Assembly (NCBI GenBank): GCA_025558095.1 | Contig: JAIVFI010000015.1 | Coordinates: 124,001 to 188,000, forward strand | Direction: 5' to 3' | From: Hyaloraphidium curvatum | Lineage: Eukaryota > Monoblepharomycota > Hyaloraphidiomycetes > Hyaloraphidiales > Hyaloraphidiaceae | DNA length: 64,000 bases | In this document: positions 20,745 through 28,811 of the stretch, piece by piece | How positions within the stretch are numbered: the first letter of the stretch is position 1 | Layout of the letters: each line of letters begins with the position of its first letter | Position numbers and translations under genes: made by a program | Notes under the pieces: generated by a model | What the model saw: the letters and a program-made list of their open reading frames with translations, nothing else | What the model was told of the DNA's origin: nothing | Database searches by the model: none

Positions 20745-21362
20745 TCACTGGGCGCGGAAGCTCGGCGGCGCCGACACGCACATCTCGTTCATCCCCTCCC
20801 CCTCCTCGTCCCACCCCCAGCGCTGCATCTCGACCTGCATCTGCATCGGCTCGTCGCTCGCGGGTTCCTGCCCCGGGGGCGCGGGGCGGGCCAGCGCCTC
20901 CCTGACCTGCGGCGGCATCGCGTCCCACAGGAAGTGGTGCCGGTTGCCGGGCTGCTGGTAGCGGTGGTACGCGTGGTGGTGCGGGACGAGGGCCGTGGAG
21001 GGCGAGGGCGGCTTGCTCGGGGAGGGGGCGGGGGCGGGGGGCATGGGAGATTGGGCGGGCGCGGTGGGGAAGTTGTGCGCGAAGAAGGGGCGGTTCGCGG
21101 GGGCGCGGAAGGAGGGGGGCGGGACGGGGGCGGTGTTGGGCCGCTTGGAGGGGTTGCGGACTGGCGAGAGGTTCTGGCGGGGAAGTCAGTTGGGAGAGTC
21201 ACGGGAGTGACAGGTGCCCGCCCCCACCTCGACGTCCATCTCGTCGTCCTCCTCGATCTGGCGGCCGTGCGGTTCCTCGTTCTTGCGCTTGCGCTGGGGC
21301 GAGCGCAGCGGCGGGGCGGCGAACCCGACCATGCCGCCGGCGCGGGGGAGGTCGATGTCCAT
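20745..21362 (-). CDS. Small acidic/basic nuclear-like protein, unknown
   Basis: Two exons, 21362-21228 and 21173-20745, joined across a 54-nt intron with a CTGAC branch site, give 187 residues. The N-terminus MDIDLPRAGG is followed by a likely nuclear-localisation stretch SPQRKRKN and an acidic run EEDDEMDVE. The middle is proline-rich. A short conserved-looking block HHFLWDAMPPQVREAL is followed by a Met/Gln/Glu-rich tail. I do not recognise the family. The size and the basic-acidic start suggest a nuclear regulator or interaction protein (inference). Confidence 0.55.
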
Positions 21363-21868
21363 TTTCCGCTCGCGCGACTGACTCGACGTCGGCCGTCGCC
21401 TTCCCCTCCGCTCTGCTCGGCGGGCTCCCGGCAGTGCTCTGCCCGGCGAGTCCTCCGCGGTGTGTCGCGCTCGCGCGGTCCTCCGGGCGGCGGTCCCCCG
21501 ACGGTTGAGAGAACCGGGACGCCAGGCACGCGGACTCCCGCGGTGCAGAGGGCGTCGGCGGGCCGGACGCGCGCACGGGGCTTCTGCAAAAGACGCCGGC
21601 GGTGACGACGGCGCGGCGCGAAGGCGGCGCGCGGCGCTCCGGAGGGGAACCGGGCGAACCTGGAGTTGCGGTTCGCTCGGGCTGCGCCGCGGACTGCGCC
21701 CAGCCGCCTGGGCGGATTTTCCCGAGGCCAACCGATTCCATCGCAATCCAGCCGACCGTGCATTGCCCCATCCAACCGTGCCCGTCTGCTCTCGGTCTCC
21801 CCCTTCTGGCTTCATCTGCTGCCCGTTCCGCCCCGCCCGAACTTCCGCTGCCAGCCCAAGTGACTGGG
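21363..21868. other. Intergenic region
   Basis: About 500 bp with no supported gene. It contains the presumed promoter of the small nuclear-like protein and the 3' end of the next gene. Long open frames here are arginine-rich shadows. Confidence 0.4.
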
Positions 21869-22873
21869 TCACCTCGCGATCTCCCACACATCGACGCCTC
21901 CGGGCCCCAGCGCAAACTCGTACAGCGCGCACAGCAGCGGCACCTCGGTTCCGTCCTCCCTGGTCTCGTAGTACGCCTGCCCGCAGCGGACGACCCCCCG
22001 AAGTCAGCCCCGCTCGTCCCGCCCAGCACGGCCCAACCCACCTGCATCACCGTCAGCATCCCCAGCTCGTCCGCCCACCTCCCCGCATCCTCCCCCGCCA
22101 CCTCGCCGAGCACCTGGAGGTACCCCCCCGCGACCTCAAACCCGTACGCCCGCCGTTTCCCGCAGCGGGGATCGGAGAACTCGGCCCCCGGTGCGCGTTG
22201 GACGCAGGGGGGGCACAGAAGCCGGCCGTCCCTCCAGATGTAGGTCCGCGCGGAGAGGCGGGGTGCGGGGAGGGCGTCGGGGTGGGGCGTCCATTCCAGA
22301 ACGGCGAGCGAGCGGACCTCCCCGCCCGGCATCCATCCCCTCCCAGGATCCAGCCGCATCTTCGATCCCGTCGCGAGAATCAGCCTTCCCACGTATTGCC
22401 CGTCGGAAAGCACGCCGACCCACCCTGACCAGCACCCACCCCGTCCCCGCCCACGCCCCCTTCATCATCCCCCCCGCAACGGGCCACCTCCCCCCCACAT
22501 CCACCCCTTGCACCCCCACCCTCCCCCTGTCCTTCGGCCCCCCCTCGCCGACCATGCTCCTGGCCCTCTGCGCGCCGGCCCCGGGCACCGCGTAGGCGTC
22601 CGCCCACCTCAGGACGAGCGGCCACCCGCGGGCGGGGGCATCCGTCCCCCGTTCGGCCTTTGGTCCGCGGCGGGTGCACGAGGGACGGCGCCGCGCGACG
22701 GTGCCCCAGGCTTCAACCTCCCCGTCTGCCCCGCCGAACCGGGCGTCAGCAACGGTTCCCCCGCGGCGGCGCGGCACGGACCGACCTGGGCTCGCGGATC
22801 CCGGTTCTTCGCGGTCCACGGGGGACGGCAGCGGGCGGTTCGTTTCGGGAGCGGGTGCGATGCATGTCTGCAT
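21869..22873 (-). CDS. Hypothetical protein
   Basis: Three exons, 22873-22440, 22384-22030 and 21976-21869. The introns of 55 and 53 nt keep frame, and the second has a CTGAC branch. This gives 298 residues. The first about 70 residues are Pro/Arg/Gly-rich and may not all be translated; further upstream exons are possible. The better part includes LVLRWADAYAVPGAG, GLILATGSKMRLDPGRGW, TYIWRDGRLLCPPCVQRAPG, GGYLQVLGEVAGEDAGRWAD and the end ALGPGGVDVWEIAR. No domain recognised. Reading across the second intron joins MQVGWA to AYYETREDGTE, which looks natural and supports the model. Confidence 0.5.
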
Positions 22874-23183
22874 GGGTTTGTGTGGGCGAGATTCCAGAGC
22901 CGGGGGGGGCAGGATCGCCCAGGGGTGGGTGGCTGTGCGCGACCGGAACGTTTCGCTTTCGGAAGGGGAGGCGGGCGAGATGGAGGATGAAGATGCGAGG
23001 GGAATGCACTGGATAGGATGGATGGACGCGATTCGAGGGGGAGGGACGGAGGTGTGGCCCGGCTCTCCCCTGGCATTCTGCCCACTCCCTCGCACGTCCA
23101 CGTCCCAGTGATAGAGCATACGGATCTCCTTTCCCATGTCGCCAGCGCCCATCAGCAAACGTCTTTCGAGACAGCGGCAGGGG
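22874..23183. other. Intergenic region
   Basis: About 310 bp upstream of the hypothetical gene and downstream of the E2F stop. No gene or site recognised. Confidence 0.35.
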
Positions 23184-23882
23184 CTAGGACGCCGCCCGCG
23201 CCGCGACGATTTCGACCACGGTCACGGCGTCCTCGGGGTCCCGCGTCGTGAGGCTCATCTCGTACCTCGGCGCGCCCTGCCAACCCCAAAAAGGATAACT
23301 TCAGTAAGACCAGGCGCAGCATCTCGATCACGGGAAACCCACCTCGCCGTCCACCTCGGGTATCCCGACCACAGAGCCCCCCGGCGCCCTCACCGCCAGC
23401 ACCTTCTTCCCCCCCAGCACGCCCAGCACGTCCCTATATGTCACGTACAGGAACCCCGCGGCCTCGGTGTCCCCCAGCAGCGCCCTGTTGCGCCGCACCA
23501 GCTCCCCGTGCGCGGCCTCGAGCGCCGCCAGCTCGCCCACCAGCGGCCCCGCGTCCGGATCCACCGCAGCGCTGTGCTGCCCCGCCGGCTCGCTGTCCGC
23601 GAGCCCGCGCCCGATGTCCGTCAGCTCCAGCCCCGCGGCGCCCCTCCGCACGGCACCGATGCCTTCGAGCACGCCCAGCGCGTCGTACACCCGGCGGCCG
23701 CCCTCCAGCCGCCTGCGCACCTCGGGCAGCGTGGCCGGTCCGCGCCGCAGCAGGCCGAGCAGGCGCCGCGCGAGGAGCGCCAGTGACGAGTCGCCGGCGG
23801 GCGCCGAGGGCGACGCGCGGCGGCGCTTGCGCGGGTTGGGCGGGGCAGAGGGCGGGGGCGCGCCGCCGCGGTTGCCCAACAT
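23184..23882 (-). CDS. Compact E2F-family transcription factor
   Basis: Two exons, 23882-23343 and 23276-23184 (66-nt intron), give 210 residues. A basic NLS-like PRKRRRA is followed by the E2F/DP winged helix at about residues 31-80. It contains the DNA-contacting RRVYD (63-66 region) and the hallmark VLEGIGAVRRG. The dimerisation/marked-box part follows: a coiled-coil-like helix (LAALEAAHGELVRRN), then AGFLYVTYRDVLGV and KVLAVRAPGGSVVGIPEVD, the typical E2F order. Exon 2 completes the marked box with a YEMSLTTRDPEDAV strand. It is shorter than most E2Fs, and no C-terminal Rb-binding transactivation region is visible. It presumably pairs with a DP partner to drive G1/S genes. It is divergent from dienelactone hydrolase with about 178 bp between. 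Confidence 0.75.
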
Positions 23883-24060
23883 CGGCGGGAACGGCCAAGG
23901 GAGGGCGAATGCTGCGGGATTCGGAACGGAGACGCGTTTCGGGACCGCGGGACGCCCCGATTCAAGAGGTTAGCGCTCGACTACGCGAATCCGCTAAGCA
24001 CCTCGCCACCGACAAGTTCCGGCTTCAGACGCGTAGTTCGGACCTCCTCCAGCATCAACG

Positions 24061-25306
24061 ATGGCCTCCGCCGCCGACGACGACGTCATGTCCTGCCCCG
24101 CCTGCGCCGGCGACGGCACCATCCCCGTGCGTTTCCTCCTGTGCCGCGTGTCTCCCACGCTCACCCCGCGCAGATGAGGCCCACGGTGCAGCCCCTCGCG
24201 TCGTACAAGTTCGGCGGGAAGCGGGCGACCGTGGCCACGGGCTCGGGCGACGAGATACCCGTGTACCTCGCGGTGCCGGGCAAGGTCGAGCACCAGGGGG
24301 TAGGGCTGCTGGTGGTGCACGACATCTTCGGGTGGGGCCACAAGAACAACTTCCAGGTGATTCCTGCCGGGCGCATTGTCGCATGCGGGTTCAATGCTGA
24401 CGTCTGGCCCCCATTCTCCGCAGTCCACCGACGCCCTCGCCGCCCTTTCCGGCCTCCCCGCCTTCATGCCGCACTTCTTTTTCCGCGCGCCCGCCGAGGC
24501 CCGCTCGCCCTTCTCAGAGGCCGACGGCGTCCCCTTCCACCCCGACATCCCGCTCGGCTCGACCCCGGGCGACGTGACGGGGGGTTCGAGGGTGCTCGAG
24601 TTCACGGCAAGGAACGAGGGGGCGTATTCGGCGGGGAAGGGCAAGGTGGGGGAGGATCTGAGGGCGGTGCTGAGGTGGATGAAGGAAAAGTGCGTGGACC
24701 GGGGCTGGATCGGTTCCGCGAGAGCTGATCGCGTTGCCACTGCTGGGTTTGCCCACAGGCACGGCATCCAGAAGACGGCACTTATCGGGTTCTGCTACGG
24801 GGGCACGTGCACCTGCTTCTCCTCCTCTACGTTTATTCTGACACTTCCGTTCAGGCTACGCCATGATCCACGCCGCGCTCGACGAGGAAGCCCTCGCCCT
24901 CGGCCTCTCGGCCGTCGTCGGCATCCACCCCTCCCTCATGTCCCTCAAGATGGCCGCCAAGATCCGCATCCCCGTCGGTCTGCTCCCCGGCAACGACGAC
25001 CCGGACTTTGTGCGTCCCCGTCTTCCCACCGCGCGGATCCATTCGCTGACCCCGCCCTCCGGGACGCAGACCCGCTTCCTCGGCGTCCTCTACACCAACC
25101 CGTACCTCTCCAAGCCCCCACACATGAACGCCCCCACCGTGATGCACTGGCGCTTCGACGACGTGCCGCACGGGTTCTGCACCTCGCGCGGGGACTTTGC
25201 CGACCCGCTGGTCAAGAGGAGGGCGGACGAGGCGTTCGACATGTCGTGGAGGTTCGTGAGGCCGCATTTGCTGGGGGCGACGAAGCCGCTGCCGGCGAGG
25301 TTCTGA
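24061..25306 (+). CDS. Dienelactone hydrolase family protein
   Basis: An alpha/beta hydrolase with a Cys-Asp-His triad, of the carboxymethylenebutenolidase family. Six exons: 24061-24126, 24174-24356, 24424-24689, 24759-24802, 24855-25009 and 25070-25306. Phases are consistent and total 316 residues. The catalytic elbow is IGFCYGG (Cys nucleophile), the acid lies in PGNDDPDF and the His in DVPHGFCTSRGDF. The start MASAADDDVMSCPAC matches the cytosolic fungal form. Intron 4 can be kept in frame only with a GC donor (GGG|GCACGT at 24803) and an AG at 24854. A GT donor four bases later breaks the frame. It may act in aromatic ring-cleavage catabolism or as a general esterase. Confidence 0.8.
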
Positions 25307-25368
25307 ATTGGGGAGGCAGAAGGTTCCTGCTGTTCGCGGCCGTGCGCGAGAGTACAATCGTGGATCCG

Positions 25369-26313
25369 TCACCGCGCCGCGAAGCACGAGTCGAACTGTC
25401 CGCCTTGGTACAGCAGCAGCGCCTTCCTCCCGCCCGCCTTCTCGGGGGCGTCGATCCCCATGAGGACCCGCTCGCCAGTTTCCAGTCCGGCCGAGAAGGC
25501 CAGCGCCTCCACGCCCCGCTCCGAGAGGGCGTACCGCTTGAGCGCCATCGTCCCGTACCCCGGCAACTCCGACAGATCGATCTCCTTCGGTTCTCCATCC
25601 GCCTCGACGTCCCTGTCCAAGCTCAGAGCCACCAGGAGCTCCTTGAGGTCCACAACAACCGCCTCCTGCCCCTTGTCGTAGACCAGGTACGCCCTCCCCT
25701 CCCCCTCGCGCCACGCCATCGCCGAGAGATCTTCCCCCGGCCCGGGCGGGTTGCGGAGCACCGCCGCCGCTCGGAGTTCCGCCTCCTCGCCGGGCGGGAA
25801 CGGGAACACGTGCAGGGAGGCGTCGCCCTGCACCCCCGCGAGGAGCCAGCCTTCCCCCTCGCTCCCGGACGGGGAGGGGAGGAAGAGCAAGGATTCGAGG
25901 CCCTTATTCTTCTTCCCGCCCAGCTTCAGCGGCCACACCTTGCCGACGCCGTCGGAGGGCGAGAAGGTGAGCACCGCCGCGGGTCGTTCCGAGCCGAGGA
26001 GCAGCGTTGCCCCCGGAATCACTGCGCACGCTTCCAGGTCGAACGTATCCCCCTCCCCGGACGCGACCGGGAACACTTCCACCGCGTCGTCGCCCGCCTT
26101 CCCGACCCGCACTTTCGCGACCCTCGAATCGTCCGAAACCACCCAGAACCCGCCGAACGCGGGGTCCCACACCGCATCGGAGGGTTCGAAGCCCGCGGGC
26201 AGCAGCGGGGTGAGGTCGTGCGGGAGGCACGGGGCGCGGAGCATGCGCGGTTGGGAGCGCGGGAGGAGAAGGAGGAGGAGGGCGAAGAGGAAGAGGACGA
26301 TGAGGCGGGTCAT
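25369..26313 (-). CDS. Secreted or membrane-anchored SdiA-regulated/phytase-like beta-propeller protein
   Basis: An intronless 314-residue protein from ATG 26313, which gives a strong hydrophobic signal/anchor (IVLFLFALLLLLLP). The mature part has repeated blade-like strands: AVWDPAFGGFWVVSDD, VFPVASGEGDTFDLEACAVI, LLLGSERPAAVLTF, KNKGLESLLFLPS, VEALAFSAG. This is the pattern of SdiA-regulated or esterase-like phytase beta-propellers, in which a blade begins with a FDLEA or GLESL segment. Family membership is tentative and no catalytic residues can be named. It is convergent with dienelactone hydrolase, 62 bp apart. Confidence 0.55.
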   Translation of the reverse strand: MTRLIVLFLFALLLLLLPRSQPRMLRAPCLPHDLTPLLPAGFEPSDAVWDPAFGGFWVVSDDSRVAKVRVGKAGDDAVEVFPVASGEGDTFDLEACAVIPGATLLLGSERPAAVLTFSPSDGVGKVWPLKLGGKKNKGLESLLFLPSPSGSEGEGWLLAGVQGDASLHVFPFPPGEEAELRAAAVLRNPPGPGEDLSAMAWREGEGRAYLVYDKGQEAVVVDLKELLVALSLDRDVEADGEPKEIDLSELPGYGTMALKRYALSERGVEALAFSAGLETGERVLMGIDAPEKAGGRKALLLYQGGQFDSCFAAR

Positions 26314-26561
26314 CGCGGGGCGGGGAGCGGGGAGCGCGGAGAGATGTGGAAAAGGCGCGAAAGGGTCGGAAGCATCGCCGCGGGGGAGGAGGCGGACGCG
26401 TCCGGCGGCGTCGTGTTTGTTTGGGCATGCAGCGTCGAACGTGGATGTCCGAGATGTCGACCTTGCGGACAATCAAGGAAAAAGGAGCTTCAAGATAGCC
26501 ATTTCTTGCTACGTGCCAAGCAGATTGAACTACTTTTGTACCCAGGGGGCGGAAGACGCCC

Positions 26562-27437
26562 TCAGAGCTTCCCCTTGGCCTTCTTCTCCTCCTCCTTCTC
26601 GCGGGCCTGCCTCGCGATGCCCTTGCCCGAGTAGGGGTCGGATTCGTCGCCGTTGTCGAAGTACTGTGCCGTTCAGGGATTCGCACCAGGTCAGTGCTCG
26701 GATCAGAGACCGGGAACGATCACGGCACCTTGTCACCCTCGACCGTGGGCTTCCCCCCCTGCTTACCCTCGTCGCCCTTGCTCCCCGAGTCGTCCTTGTC
26801 GTAGTAGGTCGTGCCGATGGTGCTGGTGTCGGGCGAGCCGAGATCGGCGCGGGGTGCGACGCCTGGGGCGGAAGAGCGTGTCGGTCCGTGATCACAAAGA
26901 GATGTCGGTCAAAGGTCCACCTTTGGGGGCTTCGGGCTGGTCCTTGCCCTGCAGGAGACCAAAGCAATGAATGGGAGATCATCGAGGGGGAAGATCAGGG
27001 ACCTACGGCCTCACCGCCACCCTTGTCTCCGTAGTAGGCCGAGCCGATAGAACTGGTGTCCGAGGCAGAGACGTCCTTGCGGTTCATCACGGCTGCAGGC
27101 AACCAAAACCAAGAACAGGCGCTCGTGAGTTGATCACTAGCGCACGAGCGGCTTGCCTACCTTCCTTGCTGCCGGACGTGGACTGCGAACCACTTTCGCG
27201 GTCGTTCTCGGCGGCCTCTAGAATCAGAGATGACACATGAACGGCCCTAACTGTCAGTGCTTGATGACCCACCGGTTCCTTTGCCGCTGTAAGGCTCGGC
27301 CGGAGAGTTGCCCGTCGGGAGGTACTGCGTGAAACGGCGTGGCGCCCGTGAGCTCCTCGCGGCAGGGCATGTGGGTTCGGGCAACGACGCGCCTTTTTGC
27401 TCGCGGAGGTCATCTTGGCGAGCAGGCTGCCCATCAA
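26562..27437 (-). CDS. Small-exon gene for a disordered repeat protein
   Basis: Six exons are resolved by phase: 27324-27273, 27217-27161, 27092-27007, 26948-26921, 26862-26729 and 26663-26562. They encode 152 residues before the stop. The introns are 55-68 nt, so they take up almost as much as the exons. The product is low complexity and polar, with repeated motifs: PYSGKG in the first and last exons; SDTSSIGSAYYGDKG and SPDTSTIGTTYYDKDD in internal exons. It ends in a Lys/Glu tail (REKEEEKKAKGKL). The first exon is not fixed; an ATG at 27434 (MGSLLAKMTSASKK) is plausible but does not join in phase with the donor I can see. No family recognised. It could be a stress or desiccation-type disordered protein (inference). 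Confidence 0.5.
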
Positions 27438-27613
27438 CTGAGGGACGAACGATGTTGCGATGAGCGATGACTGGGTGCGAGACCGCGCGACAACACGACA
27501 ACCACTTCGGAGATTAACGCGCTGCGTGCCGCGAACCGCGCCGCCGAGACCTTACCTTCGTGCACCGTGCACTTTGGAACATCGTCGTCGAAGCCAGGGG
27601 CGGGGTGCTCGCG

Positions 27614-28736
27614 ATGGAGACGCATAGAGCCGCGCGCGTTCCCCCGTTGGAGCAGCCCATTTTCTCGCTCTCCAACGGCGTCAAGGTCCCCGGCATGGGC
27701 TTCGGGACCTATTTCGGCGATGAGGACGCGCCGCTCTCGCAGGAACGCGTGGACGAGCTCGTAAAGGCGGCCGTCGACGCCGGATTCCGTCACGTGGACT
27801 GCGCGTTTCTATACGCGAACGAGGCGAAGGTCGGAAGAGCTTTGAACAAGGTCCTCGGGAGCCATAGGCGAGAAGAGCTCTTTGTCACGTCGAAGCTGTA
27901 CGGCACCTGCCACGAGCCGGAGGTCGTTCCGATGGCCTTCGCGAAGAGCTGCGGGGACCTCGGCCTCGACTTCTTGGATCTCTACCTCATGTGAGCTTCC
28001 GGTCGAGACGCTCTCTGTCATCTTCAGTCACTAACATGTGCTTGCTTCAAGTCACTGCCCTCTACCTTTCCCTCTGCCGCCGGCGGGACTTGAGACCATC
28101 GATCCAGTTATAGACCACGAAACTGGCCTGCCAGTTGTCGGCACGACGCCGCTGATGGACACATGGCGCGCCATGGAGCTGCTCTACGACTCTGGTGCCT
28201 GCCGCGCGGTCGGCGTTTCGAATTGGACCGTCCCGATGATTCAAAAGATGCTGGACGAGTGCTCGGTTCCGCCGATGGTCAACCAGGTCGAAGTTCACCC
28301 GCTTTTGCCGCAATCCGGACCCGATCCGGGATGGAACGGCCGAGAAAAGTGGCCGACAACGGGGCTTGTCGACTTTTGCAAGTCCAACGGCATCCACGTA
28401 ACGGCTTACTCCCCGCTCGGAGCTGGACACTTCGGGGCGGAGGACCCGAGCGTGCTACAACATCCCGTGGTGCTGGAGGTCGCGGACCGCTGCGGCATCT
28501 CTCCGGCTTCGGCGTGCCTGAGCTGGGTTGCCAAGCGGGGCATGAGCTGCGTCAGTCGGACTAAGAACCTCGCTCGAGTTCGCGAGAACATTCGGCTCTA
28601 CGATCTCGGCGAGGAAGAGATGCGCATGATGAGCTCCATCCCTGATCGCTGGCGGTACATACAGACCCTGAATGGCTGGGGCATCGACACTGCCGGGGAT
28701 ACCTTGGGGCTCAAGAAGAAGAAGCTCAAGAGCTAG
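27614..28736 (+). CDS. Aldo/keto reductase
   Basis: An NADP-dependent carbonyl reductase with a TIM-barrel fold, in the cytosol. Two exons, 27614-27990 and 28052-28736 (61-nt intron), give 353 residues. The catalytic tetrad is visible: Asp62 and Tyr67 in FRHVDCAFLYANE, Lys94 in VTSKLYG, His127 in the LIHCP strand rebuilt across the intron. Cofactor-side motifs are GVSNWTVPMI, NQVEVHPLLPQ and AYSPLGAG. ATG 27614 is the first ATG of the frame. An insert after the HCP strand is slightly longer than in typical members (PFPLPPAGLETIDPVIDHET). The 3' end lies 75 bp from that of the PEP synthase gene (convergent). Substrate unknown. Confidence 0.88.
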
Positions 28737-28811
28737 TTTTGCTCGTTTGTAATGACCATGATCGAATTTACAATCTATCCCATGATGCAGTCTTCAGAGG
28801 TGTCTAGATCA

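Noticed and set aside
24376-26634. 752-codon plus-strand open frame across dienelactone hydrolase and the beta-propeller gene
   Set aside because: It crosses catalytic motifs of two real genes and is His/Arg/Pro-rich without domains.
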